Positions 1 to 8,390 of a stretch of DNA of 64,000 nucleotides are shown here, piece by piece; positions within the stretch are counted from its first letter, which is position 1, and each line of letters begins with the position of its first letter. The notes below the pieces were generated by a model. That model was not told the DNA's origin and searched no databases. It saw only the letters and a list, made by a program, of their open reading frames with translations. The DNA comes from Roseinatronobacter monicus (GTDB lineage: Bacteria; Pseudomonadota; Alphaproteobacteria; Rhodobacterales; Rhodobacteraceae): positions 2,847,001-2,911,000 of the forward strand of contig NZ_VFPT01000001.1 in assembly GCF_006716865.1 (NCBI RefSeq), read 5' to 3'. Both the position numbers and the translations under genes were made by a program.

Positions 1-2349
1 CACATGATCGTCCCACTTTTCGTGGGCCGGGAAAAATCAGTGCGCGCGCTTGAGGCTGTCATGGCCGAAGACCGGCAAATCCTGCTTGTCGCACAGAAAG
101 ATCACACCCAAGAAAACCCCGAAGCGGCAGACATTTTTACCGTCGGCGTGCTGGCGAATGTCTTGCAATTGCTGAAACTTCCCGACGGAACAGTCAAAGT
201 TCTGGTCGAGGGGCGCACACGCGTGCAGATCGAGGATTTTGTCGAGAATGAAGATTATTTTGAGGCGGTCGCCCGCGACTTCCCTGATGAAGTTGGCGAT
301 TCCGCGTCGATCAAGGCGCTGATGCGCGCCGTTCAGACAGAATTCGAGCGCTATGCGAAAATGCGCAAGAACGTGCCTGACGAAGCCCTTGCCGCGATTG
401 CTGAAGCAGATGATGCCGCCGTTCTGGCCGATCTTGCCGCCGGGCATCTGGGCACCAGCGTTGCCGAAAAGCAGAAACTTCTGGAAGCGGAAAACACCTC
501 CGAGCGGCTGGAAAAGCTTTATGGCATGATGCAGGGCGAGTTGTCCGTCCTACAGGTCGAGCGCAAGATCAAGACCCGCGTGAAAAGCCAGATGGAGCGG
601 ACACAGCGCGAATATTACCTGAATGAACAGATGAAGGCCATTCAGAAGGAATTGGGCGATGGCGAAGACGGTCAGAACGAACTGGCCGAATTGGAAAACC
701 GCATCAAGGCCACCAAATTCAGCAAGGAAGCGCGCGACAAGGCCGAGGCCGAGTTGAAGAAGCTGAAAAACATGTCCCCCATGTCAGCCGAAGCGACCGT
801 GGTGCGCAACTATCTGGACTGGATGCTGTCGATCCCGTGGGGTGTGAAAAGCCGCGTCAAGAAAGACCTTGGCCGCGCGCAGGATGTTCTGGACGCAGAC
901 CACTACAGCCTTGAAAAGGTCAAGGAACGCATCGTCGAATATCTGGCCGTGCAGGCACGCAGTCAAAATCTCAAAGGCCCGATCATGTGCCTTGTCGGCC
1001 CGCCCGGTGTGGGCAAAACCAGCCTTGGCCGGTCTGTGGCGCGTGCCACAGGGCGCGAATTTATCCGCATTTCGCTGGGCGGTGTGCGCGACGAATCCGA
1101 GATCCGGGGCCACCGTCGTACCTATATCGGCTCTATGCCCGGCAAGATTATTCAGGCGTTGAAGAAAGCCAAGACAACGAACCCGCTCATCTTGCTCGAT
1201 GAGATTGACAAAATGGGGCAGGATTTCCGCGGCGACCCGGCCTCCGCCATGCTCGAGGTGCTGGACCCGGAACAGAACGCAACCTTTGTCGACCATTATC
1301 TGGAAGTGGAGTATGACCTCTCGAATGTCATGTTCCTGACCACGGCGAACACCTACAACATGCCGGGGCCGTTACTGGACCGGATGGAGATTATTCCACT
1401 GTCCGGCTATACAGAAGATGAGAAACTGGAAATTGCCCGTCGCCACCTGCTGGACAAATCGTTCAAAAATCATGGGCTGCGCAAGGGTGAGTTGACCATC
1501 TCTGACGCCGCAATCACCGAAATCCTGCGCCGCTACACGCGCGAAGCCGGTGTGCGCAATCTGGAGCGTGAACTAAACAAAATTGCCCGCAAAGCGGTTA
1601 CCAAGATCGTCAGAAAAGAAACTGACAAGGTCATCGTCGCGCGCGACAACCTTGCCGATTTTCTGGGCGTGCCGCGTCACCGGTTCGGACTGGCCGAAAA
1701 GGAAGATCAGATCGGTGTTGTCACGGGTCTGGCATGGACACAGGTGGGCGGCGATCTGTTGCAGATCGAAGCACTGCGCCTGCCCGGCAAGGGCCGGATG
1801 AAAACGACCGGCACGCTGGGCGACGTGATGAAGGAGTCGATTGATGCGGCCAATTCTTATGTCCGCTCAATCGCGCCAGAGATCGGGGTAAAACCGCCGC
1901 GATTTGACCGGCTGGACATCCATGTCCACGTGCCGGAAGGTGCAACACCCAAGGACGGACCCAGTGCAGGGATTGCGATGGTGACATCCATCGTGTCTGT
2001 TCTGACGCAAATCCCTGTGCGCAAAGACATCGCCATGACAGGCGAAGTGACACTGCGCGGGAATGTTCTGGGTATTGGCGGTTTGAAAGAGAAGCTTTTG
2101 GCCGCGTTGCGCGGTGGCATCAAGACAGTGCTCATCCCAGAAGATAACGCAAAAGACCTCCCGGAAATCCCGGAGAATGTGAAAGCTGGTCTGACCATTA
2201 TTCCCGTCAGCGATGTGCGCGAAGTGTTGGGCCATGCACTTGTCAGACAGCCGACAGCGATTGAGTGGGACGAAGAAGCCGAAGATGCGGCGCGGCAAGC
2301 GCTTCTGACCAACCAAGGCAACGCCGACACATTGCGCGCCCCGCATTAA
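1..2349 (+). CDS. lon: ATP-dependent protease Lon (5' end outside window)
   Basis: Cytosolic homo-hexameric AAA+ protease that degrades misfolded and regulatory proteins. The frame is open from base 1 (His, then Met-Ile-Val-Pro-Leu), and Lon proteins normally have about 20-25 residues before this HMIVPLFVGRE segment, so the true start lies outside the window. The order is the LonN substrate-binding domain, a coiled-coil region, an AAA module with Walker A GPPGVGKTSLG near nt 1000 and Walker B LILLDEIDK near nt 1190, and a C-terminal protease domain. The catalytic serine is in PKDGPSAG (codon 1963-1965) and the catalytic lysine in GLKEKLLAA near nt 2086. The family is well conserved and the assignment is secure. 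A strong hairpin follows the stop codon. Confidence 0.97.
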   Translation, partial: HMIVPLFVGREKSVRALEAVMAEDRQILLVAQKDHTQENPEAADIFTVGVLANVLQLLKLPDGTVKVLVEGRTRVQIEDFVENEDYFEAVARDFPDEVGDSASIKALMRAVQTEFERYAKMRKNVPDEALAAIAEADDAAVLADLAAGHLGTSVAEKQKLLEAENTSERLEKLYGMMQGELSVLQVERKIKTRVKSQMERTQREYYLNEQMKAIQKELGDGEDGQNELAELENRIKATKFSKEARDKAEAELKKLKNMSPMSAEATVVRNYLDWMLSIPWGVKSRVKKDLGRAQDVLDADHYSLEKVKERIVEYLAVQARSQNLKGPIMCLVGPPGVGKTSLGRSVARATGREFIRISLGGVRDESEIRGHRRTYIGSMPGKIIQALKKAKTTNPLILLDEIDKMGQDFRGDPASAMLEVLDPEQNATFVDHYLEVEYDLSNVMFLTTANTYNMPGPLLDRMEIIPLSGYTEDEKLEIARRHLLDKSFKNHGLRKGELTISDAAITEILRRYTREAGVRNLERELNKIARKAVTKIVRKETDKVIVARDNLADFLGVPRHRFGLAEKEDQIGVVTGLAWTQVGGDLLQIEALRLPGKGRMKTTGTLGDVMKESIDAANSYVRSIAPEIGVKPPRFDRLDIHVHVPEGATPKDGPSAGIAMVTSIVSVLTQIPVRKDIAMTGEVTLRGNVLGIGGLKEKLLAALRGGIKTVLIPEDNAKDLPEIPENVKAGLTIIPVSDVREVLGHALVRQPTAIEWDEEAEDAARQALLTNQGNADTLRAPH

Positions 2350-2366
2350 AGTCCGCCCAATACAAA

Positions 2367-2400
2367 GGCCTTGCCGCCGTTTCACACCGGCGGCAAGGCC
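2367..2400 (+). terminator. Rho-independent-type hairpin after lon
   Basis: A perfect 13-bp GC-rich stem (2367-2379 pairing with 2388-2400) encloses an 8-nt loop, 17 bases after the lon stop codon. The following sequence is only moderately T-rich, but the position and stem strength fit transcription termination for lon. Confidence 0.8.
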
Positions 2401-2465
2401 CGACTTTATTGCTCTCGACAGGGGTTGCGCCTTGGTATGCGTCGCATTATAGCGCTGGCCAACGG

Positions 2466-2540
2466 GGGCGATTAGCTCAGTGGTAGAGCGCTTCGTTCAC
2501 ATCGAAGATGTCGGGAGTTCAAATCTCTCATCGCCCACCA
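2466..2540 (+). tRNA. tRNA-Val (anticodon CAC)
   Basis: The sequence folds as a cloverleaf. The 7-bp acceptor stem GGGCGAT pairs with ATCGCCC (2466-2472 with 2530-2536), followed by discriminator A and an encoded CCA. The D-arm is GCTCAGTGGTAGAGC, the anticodon stem is CTTCG/CGAAG with loop TTCACAT, and the T-arm is GGGAG-TTCAAAT-CTCTC. The anticodon at 2498-2500 is CAC, reading the valine codon GUG. A broken integrase starts ten bases downstream, so the 3' end of this tRNA is a likely attachment site. Confidence 0.95.
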
Positions 2541-2549
2541 TGATATCAA

Positions 2550-3424
2550 TCAGTTACGCGCTATCCGCAAAGTGCGCATTGGGTCATTGAACCTACCATA
2601 CTTCAGAACCTCAGCGGCGTCGGTCAGATGCTCGGGTAGGAACCGTGCATATACCTTGTATGTAACAGCTGGGTTCGAGTGCCCCATGTACTGAGAGACC
2701 TTCTCTACCGGCTGGCCCGCAGACAAAAGGCGCACTGCTGCTGTTTGCCTCAGCTGGTGGATCTTCCCGCTTTGAATACTCGCGCGTCTGAGTGCCGCCT
2801 TAAAACCGTTCTGTATGCTTTTCACTTAATGACCAGCGTATTCGACCACGTAGTCAGATAGGCGCGCACGGTAGGCTTCCTCCAACGCTGCCCGCAACAT
2901 ACGGTTCATGGGAACCACCGCGCGTCCTTTGCGCGTGACATCATCGGGCAGGCGCAGGTTGATCACGCCACTTTCGAAATCGACTCGATCCCAAGTCAGG
3001 TCGAGGATTTCCCCACGCGCGCAGCAGTGGTGCGGATCAACACGACCGCAAGCGTGACATGGGGGCTGGCGCAGTTAACTAGCAATGCATGAATTGCGTC
3101 ATCCGACAACGGCCGCACATCACTGTCCGGTTTAGGCGGTTTCTTGACATACGGTGCGCGCTCGATGATCCCCATTTTCTCAGCCCACGACGGCGCCGAT
3201 CTTAAATGGCCCAACTCGATTTGGACACTGCCGGGTTTTCGACCAACAGCAGTCCGATTTGCGAAGTACGTTCGAGCGTCGTCCACTCTGATCTGATCGG
3301 GACGAAGGCACCCGAAATGGGCAAGCACAGCTTTGCCGGTACACTTCATGGTATATGCTGTTGGCTTGTTGCCAAGGAAATCGATATACGCTTCCCAGAT
3401 ATCTGCGACAGTCAGCCTGCGCAC
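2550..3424 (-). pseudogene. Tyrosine recombinase/integrase, degraded
   Basis: This is a phage-type integrase reading towards the tRNA-Val gene. The N-terminal part (3424 down to about 3020) has the SAM-like DNA-binding domain and reaches the first catalytic arginine region (TTAAR). The next segment, ILDLTWDRVDFESGVINL, continues in another frame; one base appears to be missing from a G run at about 3010-3013. The C-terminal part (2825-2550) has the HQLR motif and MGHSNPAVTYKVYARF with the nucleophilic tyrosine. An in-frame TAA at about 2826-2828 separates it from the middle part. Two independent lesions argue for an inactive gene rather than a sequencing error. The tRNA-adjacent position is classic for an integrated island. 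Confidence 0.85.
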
Positions 3425-3437
3425 TGCCCAGATTGGG

Positions 3438-3833
3438 CTAGGTAGACGTCTCGCGCTTCGGCCTCTGCTTCGTCTCGGGTGAGTGCCTTAAGCTGATGAC
3501 GGCTCCGCTTTCCTTAGGTCTCCCAAGAAACGCAGTATCCCCGGCGCAGGCGTCCGATTTTGAGTTCTGGCATTTTTCATACTCCAGTATGCTGTCAGAC
3601 AGAATGCGGTACAGAGAACCGACACGGAAACCGTCAAGTTTCCCTTGTTTTACGAGCTTCCTGACCATTTCGGCGGAACATGACCACCTGTCTGCCAGTT
3701 GCTCGGGATTGAGTGGGCGATCCGTTTCTAGAAGATCACCAAAAACTCGGTTTGAAGCCGCTTGTTGCTTCGTTTTCAGATTTGGGGTCAGATGACATGG
3801 GGTTTCCCTTTCATCACAGACTGGCATGAACAC
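3438..3833 (-). CDS. Excisionase-like helix-turn-helix protein
   Basis: A 131-residue protein whose central part (about residues 40-85) reads as a winged-helix or MerR-type DNA-binding domain: LNPEQLADRWSCSAEMVRKL, then a basic GFRVGSLYRI wing. This is the pattern of excisionase-family proteins that bind attachment-site DNA and set the direction of integrase. It lies immediately upstream of the broken integrase on the same strand, 13 bases from its start, so both were probably one integration module. The C-terminal 40 residues are basic and not recognised. Whether it is still expressed is unknown. A plain helix-turn-helix regulator of the element is the alternative. Confidence 0.6.
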   Translation of the reverse strand: MFMPVCDERETPCHLTPNLKTKQQAASNRVFGDLLETDRPLNPEQLADRWSCSAEMVRKLVKQGKLDGFRVGSLYRILSDSILEYEKCQNSKSDACAGDTAFLGRPKESGAVISLRHSPETKQRPKRETST

Positions 3834-4130
3834 CTCTCGTTAGCGTGAGATAGTTCGTGTCGCGCATATTTCGCTGCTTTTTTGAATCTGGGCATGTCGA
3901 TTTTTGACATGTCTGGCGCAGTGGCGGATCGAAAACATCACTCAACGCAAGATCTGTAGTGTTCCACAACACGACGATACCATTGTCCGTGCTTTCACTT
4001 GGCAAGAAATTTACATCTGCCGAAGGGCCTCTGTTACGAGAGGTCTCCTCTCGCTTTGCCTTGATATTTGCATTGTTCCAAACAGATCTATCCCCAACGC
4101 TCGCCACATGGTGGGCCATGGCACTTGCCT
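3834..4130. other. Spacer between excisionase-like gene and IS630, no gene recognised
   Basis: About 300 bases with short open frames on both strands but no recognisable domain, ribosome-binding site or RNA fold. It presumably carried the promoter of the integration module before the IS630 element landed at its outer edge. Confidence 0.5.
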
Positions 4131-4233
4131 TATACCAAGTCTCGCGAAATCTGACTCTTCTGAGGGTTTTGGGATTCCCAAATCTATGAAGATCTGACTC
4201 AATGGCGTCAGATTTTCTGGGGAGGGCCTCTCT

Positions 4234-4746
4234 ATGGGCGCAGCGCTCGCGTTACGGACAGACTACGACGGCATGAAGTTGAGAGAACTTGCGCGAAAGA
4301 CAAAGGATGCCAACCAAGCCCGCAGGCTTTTGGCGCTGGCGGAGATCTATGATGGCGGTCGGCGCAGCGATGCTGCTCGGATTGGTGGTGTTGGCCTACA
4401 AATTGTCCGTGACTGGGTGGAGCGGTTTAATGCCCGCGGGCCTGACGGCTTGATCAACGGCAAAGCTCCTGGTCAGCAGTCTAAGCTTAACGATGAGCAG
4501 CGCAGGGCGCTTGCTGCAATTGTTGAGAGCGGTCCGACCTTATCGGTCCATGGGGTCGTCCGCTGGCGCCTGAGTGATCTGAGGAAATGGATTGCAGACA
4601 CATTTGGGATTTCACTTCACGAGACGTCGATAAGCCGGGAACTCAGGGCGCTTGGTTATGTCAAACTCACAGCACGCCCGCGCCATCACGCGCAAGATAC
4701 AGCCGCACTGGAGGACTTTAAAAAAAAGGGTTTGCAGCCGCAGTAG
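4234..4746 (+). CDS. IS630-family transposase, ORF A (helix-turn-helix half)
   Basis: A 170-residue product carrying the N-terminal helix-turn-helix region (RRLLALAEIYDGGRRSDAA, then a second helix with IVRDWVERFN) and the linker typical of IS630/Tc1 transposases. It ends with FKKKGLQPQ at a stop just after a run of eight A residues. Resumption of the rest of the transposase in the -1 frame indicates that full-length transposase is made by ribosomal frameshifting, as is common in this family. ATG 4234 follows GGGGAGGGCC, a plausible ribosome-binding site. Confidence 0.85.
   Translation: MGAALALRTDYDGMKLRELARKTKDANQARRLLALAEIYDGGRRSDAARIGGVGLQIVRDWVERFNARGPDGLINGKAPGQQSKLNDEQRRALAAIVESGPTLSVHGVVRWRLSDLRKWIADTFGISLHETSISRELRALGYVKLTARPRHHAQDTAALEDFKKKGLQPQ
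4717..4728 (+). other. Putative -1 programmed frameshift site (TTT then A8)
   Basis: The sequence TTTAAAAAAAAG lies near the 3' end of ORF A. Slipping back one base on the A run moves the ribosome from the ORF A frame into the frame reading GFAAAVAKLRARLLQGTVIE and then the DDE half of the transposase. A frame-0 TAA at 4719 lies within or before the slip point, so ORF B cannot be entered any other way except by internal initiation. Confidence 0.7.
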
Positions 4747-5297
4747 CAAAGCTCCGCGCACGGCTCCTGCAAGGCACTGTGATCGAAGTCTGGTTCCAAG
4801 ATGAAGCGCGTGTCGGCCAGAAAAACAAGATCACGCGCCGATGGGCGAAGCGCGGTACGCGACCTTCCGCCCCACATGATCAGCGCACGAGTTCAAGCTA
4901 CATCTTTGGAGCGATTTGCCCAGCCCTCGGGAAAGCTGCAGGTCTTGTGCTGCCAGCGTGCAATACCGAAGCGATGGCCCTGCATCTTGCTGAAATCTCC
5001 CAAACTGTCGCACCCAAAGCACATGGGGCTGTGCTCGTGGATCAAGCCGCATGGCACATGACTGACAAGCTGGTCATTCCGGACAACATCACCATCATCC
5101 CGATCCCCGCAAAATGCCCAGAACTCAATCCAGTCGAAAACATCTGGCAATTCATGCGAGACAACTGGCTATCAAACCTCATCTTCGAAACCTATGAAGA
5201 CATCGTAGATCATTGCTGCAAGGCTTGGAACAAATTGGTCAGCATGCCCGACACAATCACCTCCATTGGAACCCGCGACTGGGCTCAAGAGTTCTGA
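4722..5297 (+). CDS. IS630-family transposase, ORF B (DDE catalytic half)
   Basis: This frame contains the DDE/DDD transposase core. WFQDEARVGQ carries the first catalytic Asp, AVLVDQAAWH the second Asp region, and CPELNPVENIWQFMRDN the final catalytic residue and signature of the IS630 family. Translation would normally enter from ORF A through the A8 slippery site; an internal ATG at 4779 is the first start codon within the frame. No disabling mutation is visible, so the element may be active. Confidence 0.85.
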   Translation, partial: KKGFAAAVAKLRARLLQGTVIEVWFQDEARVGQKNKITRRWAKRGTRPSAPHDQRTSSSYIFGAICPALGKAAGLVLPACNTEAMALHLAEISQTVAPKAHGAVLVDQAAWHMTDKLVIPDNITIIPIPAKCPELNPVENIWQFMRDNWLSNLIFETYEDIVDHCCKAWNKLVSMPDTITSIGTRDWAQEF

Positions 5298-5339
5298 TCA
5301 ATGCTGATTGGTATTACACTTTGCCGAAAGGACGTTTTG

Positions 5340-6692
5340 ATGAAAGACCGCACTGAAACCCTGCTCTCTGGTTTTATGGATCAGATCACCGCGCGCCATG
5401 CAGGCGAAGACGAATTTCTGCAAGCCGTCGAAGAAGTCGCGCGCGATGTGCTGAACGTAGAGAAGGCCAACAGCGTATTCACGCAAGCGCGCGTGCTCGA
5501 ACGGCTAGCGGAGCCTGATCGTGTTATTTCGTTTCGCGTGACATGGCGGGACGATGCCGGTTGCGTGCAGATCAACCGTGGCTGGCGGGTGCAACAGACG
5601 AACCTGCTTGGCCCCTATAAAGGAGGTATTCGGTGGGATCCGACTGTCACCGCGTCGGTTCTGAAGTTTCTGGCTTTCGAGCAGTCGTTGAAGAACGCAC
5701 TCACCGGCCTGCCGCTTGGCGCGGCCAAGGGCGGAGCGGATTTCGAGCCTGCAGGCCGTTCACAGGGCGAAATCGAGCGCTTTGCCGCAGCTTTCATGGC
5801 AGAGCTTGGGCAACATATCGGCCCCGAATACGATGTGCCCGCGGGTGATATAGGCGTGGGCGCGCCCGCGGTCGGGCTCATGACGCGGGCTTGGACACGA
5901 CAGACCCGCCGATGGGGCGGCGCGTTGACAGGCAAGCCGCTTGCCTTGGGTGGCAGTGCTATGCGTGCAGAAGCCACTGGCTACGGGCTTATCTATTTCC
6001 TGCAAGCCATGCTGGCCGAGGATAACAAAACGCTCAAAGACAAGCGCATCGCATTGTCAGGTCGTGGCAATGTCTCCAGCCATGCGGCGCGCAAGGCATT
6101 GGCTCTGGGCGCAAAGATCATCACCTTATCGGGCCGCGCAGGAACCTGGTATGCGCCGGACGGCGTTTCTTCCGAAGCTCTGGACTGGGTTCTGGATGCC
6201 AGTGGCGATGCAGCGCAAGATCCACCAAAGGATCTTGGCATCTGCTTTCATGCACAAAAAACACCGTGGCACTTCGAACCCGACATTGCCCTTCCATGCG
6301 CCACGCAGAACGAAGTCCAGATTGAGGATGCACGCGCATTGGGAGACAGCGGATGCGGTTATCTGGCGGAAGGGGCGAACATGCCCGTCACGGCAGAGGC
6401 TCAAGCACATCTGGCCAAATCAGGCATCGTGCAGGCTCCCGGTAAAGCCGCAAATGCAGGCGGGGTTGCTGTCTCAGGCTTGGAGATGCAGCAGAATGCC
6501 GCCTTCACTTTCTGGGAGGCTGAGAAAGTCGATCGCAAGCTTCGCAACGTAATGTGCGGCATTCACAGCCTCTTGAAGCGCGAACGCGCCAGTTGCTGCA
6601 CTGCGTCTGGCGGGATCGACTATCGTCGTGCGGCGAATGTGGCAGGGTATCGGCGGCTCGCCGAAGCAATGATCGTAGGCGGAGTGCTTTAA
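5340..6692 (+). CDS. gdhA: NADP-type glutamate dehydrogenase
   Basis: Catalyses reversible reductive amination of 2-oxoglutarate with ammonium to L-glutamate in the cytosol. The 450-residue length matches the hexameric bacterial GdhA family. The substrate-binding motif PYKGGIRW and the catalytic lysine region LPLGAAKGGADFEP are present, as are the Rossmann-fold GRGNVSSHAARKAL and the C-terminal GKAANAGGVAVSGLEMQQN. ATG 5340 is preferred over the upstream 5301 frame start because AAAGGA sits about 8 bases before it and the family starts near here. The IS630 right end is only about 25 bases upstream, so the native promoter was probably displaced and expression may depend on an IS-borne or hybrid promoter. 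Confidence 0.92.
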   Translation: MKDRTETLLSGFMDQITARHAGEDEFLQAVEEVARDVLNVEKANSVFTQARVLERLAEPDRVISFRVTWRDDAGCVQINRGWRVQQTNLLGPYKGGIRWDPTVTASVLKFLAFEQSLKNALTGLPLGAAKGGADFEPAGRSQGEIERFAAAFMAELGQHIGPEYDVPAGDIGVGAPAVGLMTRAWTRQTRRWGGALTGKPLALGGSAMRAEATGYGLIYFLQAMLAEDNKTLKDKRIALSGRGNVSSHAARKALALGAKIITLSGRAGTWYAPDGVSSEALDWVLDASGDAAQDPPKDLGICFHAQKTPWHFEPDIALPCATQNEVQIEDARALGDSGCGYLAEGANMPVTAEAQAHLAKSGIVQAPGKAANAGGVAVSGLEMQQNAAFTFWEAEKVDRKLRNVMCGIHSLLKRERASCCTASGGIDYRRAANVAGYRRLAEAMIVGGVL

Positions 6693-7089
6693 CAGACCGG
6701 AACCAGCACCTCAAGGGTCGCATGTTCCCAAAGTCGGCCACCTCGCTGTCGAAAGCCGGACCATGAAAGGCACTCCGATCTGCTATTACCAGCTCCGGCA
6801 TTCTCCATGCCATTCGGCGCGCCGACTAACCCGAGTATCACGCCAAGGCGGTCGAGCGCTCCCAGCTTTTTTGCCTTGATATTATGTGGTGAGTTTTCGT
6901 ATCGGAACGGGAAAATAGGAAAGGCCACCCGTCCTCCCTTCGACGGCTGATTGCCCGCGCCGCAACCCACGCCTGCATCGCAATCAAATTCTGCAACATG
7001 GGTGGCATTCATGCCCTTCGTTTGTATTATCAACGGCTAGGACAGCGCATCATGGCGAACGATCGGCAAAGAACCTGAGGAGAACGTGA
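6693..7089. other. Intergenic region after gdhA, nothing recognised
   Basis: Nearly 400 bases hold a 114-codon minus-strand open frame (6689-7033) with no recognisable domain and no clear ribosome-binding site. I see no tRNA, terminator stem or repeat here. GAGGAG at 7077-7082 serves the next gene. Confidence 0.5.
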
Positions 7090-7887
7090 GTGCCGAAGGA
7101 ACGAGCCTCGAACCGGGCGGAGACGCTGCGTGCGCGTGTGGATAAACTCTATCACGGACGCACAAAAGCGGGGTTGCGGTTCCGGCTTGTCCTACTGGCA
7201 TTCGATCTGGTCGTGATCGGGAGCTATGTTCTGACCAGCGCCTTGGGGGTGGAGCGCAGCTATGTTGCGCTTGACCTTCTACTTGCTGCGATCCTGATTG
7301 CGGACCTTTCTGCGCGCTGGCTCATATCGTCCAGCACACGCGCCTTTGTCTTGCGCAATCCGTTCCATTGGGCTGATATCATTGTGATTCTCAGCCTGAT
7401 TGCACCGCTGGTTTTTGGTGACTTTGCTTTCTTGCGGGTCTTGCGCGCACTGCGCGTCGCGCGCTCCTATCGCGTGCTACAGGAATTGCGCGCAGACAGC
7501 AGAGTTTTCAAACGAAATGAAGAGTTGGTCCAGCGCGCTGTCAACCTTCTGGTCTTCATCTTTGTCGTGTCGGGTTTTGTTCATGCCCTGCAAAAGGGCA
7601 TCAATCCCGGAATCACCACCTGGCTTGATGCGCTTTACTTCACAATGGCAGCCCTTACGACCACCGGTTTTGGCGATATCGTACTGGTGGGCACCTCTGG
7701 GAAATGGCTGTCAATCGCCATCCTGATCGTCGGTGTGGGGTTGTTCCTGCATCTGTTGCAATCGGTTTTTCAGCCCTCAAAGGTGCGGCAGAAGTGCGAA
7801 ACCTGCGGGTTGCTGCTGCATGATCATGATGCCATTCACTGTAAGCATTGCGGGGCAGAAGTGAAGATTGAAACTGAGGGGCAATAG
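7090..7887 (+). CDS. Voltage-gated-type potassium channel with C-terminal zinc ribbon
   Basis: A 265-residue inner-membrane protein resembling single-domain six-helix K+ channels. Hydrophobic segments start at about residue 30, and an S4-like helix FLRVLRALRVARSYRVL has arginines every third position. A pore helix leads to the selectivity filter TTTGFGDI, followed by a last membrane helix. GFGD instead of GYGD is a known variant that still fits potassium selectivity. After the pore comes a two-knuckle zinc ribbon, CETC near residue 236 and CKHC near 255, which is unusual for this class. The start is GTG 7090 with GAGGAG 7 bases upstream. No partner gene is adjacent. Confidence 0.8.
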   Translation: MPKERASNRAETLRARVDKLYHGRTKAGLRFRLVLLAFDLVVIGSYVLTSALGVERSYVALDLLLAAILIADLSARWLISSSTRAFVLRNPFHWADIIVILSLIAPLVFGDFAFLRVLRALRVARSYRVLQELRADSRVFKRNEELVQRAVNLLVFIFVVSGFVHALQKGINPGITTWLDALYFTMAALTTTGFGDIVLVGTSGKWLSIAILIVGVGLFLHLLQSVFQPSKVRQKCETCGLLLHDHDAIHCKHCGAEVKIETEGQ

Positions 7888-8290
7888 CACGCGGTCGATT
7901 AGCGGAGACAAGGTAGAACAACGAGAGGAGGCCAAGAATGGACAATGAACTGAACTGATGCGGTGGATGCCCCCACCCGCCGGCATCGTATACCATGACG
8001 TGTGTATTATTAGGTTTGCGTTGTGCGCCCCGCACTCGGCTGACGCGCAAAAGCCGATTTAGTGCGTCAACGATTGAACTGCGCCAGACCGGCAACCTCC
8101 CATGCAACCCGACCAATCTGGAGGCACACACTGAATAAACAAGGTGCTGCACACACTTTACTCTATCACGGAAAGGGCGAGGCTTCGTTCTTGACTACCC
8201 CGACTGAAGTTGAAGTTACGTCATTTAGTCATTTTCAAGGCCGTCACTCTGTTACAACATCTCCCATAACTAATTGTTTTTGCTCGAACT
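7888..8290. other. Intergenic region, no gene recognised
   Basis: About 400 bases with a plus-strand open frame (8062-8397) that has no recognisable domain and poor amino-acid composition. No promoter or terminator is convincing. Its right edge carries the tRNA 3' fragment described separately. Confidence 0.45.
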
Positions 8291-8321
8291 GCCAGCGGTT
8301 CAAATCCGTTATCGCTCACCA
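8291..8321 (+). other. 3' end of a tRNA-like sequence (T-arm, acceptor half, CCA)
   Basis: The segment contains a complete T-arm (AGCGG-TTCAAAT-CCGTT) followed by ATCGCTC, A and CCA, which is exactly the 3' third of a tRNA. No 5' acceptor, D-arm or anticodon arm can be found upstream, so it is a fragment. It matches the last 31 bases of the tRNA-Val at 2466-2540 at 23 of 31 positions, but its T-stem differs with pairing retained, so it probably came from another tRNA. Such 3' fragments are typical remains of integrase attachment sites. Confidence 0.6.
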
Positions 8322-8390
8322 TTCTTTCTTTTTGAAAGTGATGCAGCCACTTGACCGCCAAACCGCGCGTGCGGTTTGGTTGGGCCGCGT

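Larger units (their letters stand above)
4131..5313 (+). mobile_element. IS630-family insertion sequence
   Basis: The two transposase frames (4234-4746 and 4722-5297) are flanked by related ends. The left end begins TATACCAAGTCTCGCGAAAT at 4131, and the right end, read inward from about 5316, begins TAATACCAATCAGCATTGAT. Shared bases (ATACCAA at the tip and TC-GA blocks further in) support imperfect terminal repeats. IS630 elements insert at TA, and both tips contain TA, but the exact boundary cannot be fixed to the base. The right end lies about 25 bases before the glutamate dehydrogenase start codon. Confidence 0.8.

Noticed and set aside
784..1296. Long antisense open frames inside lon, uvrB, the antiporter genes and NO synthase
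   Set aside because: They mirror the codon pattern of the sense genes in GC-rich DNA, lack ribosome-binding sites and show no domains.
8291..8321. Complete tRNA gene
   Set aside because: No 5' acceptor strand, D-arm or anticodon arm can be paired within 100 bases upstream.
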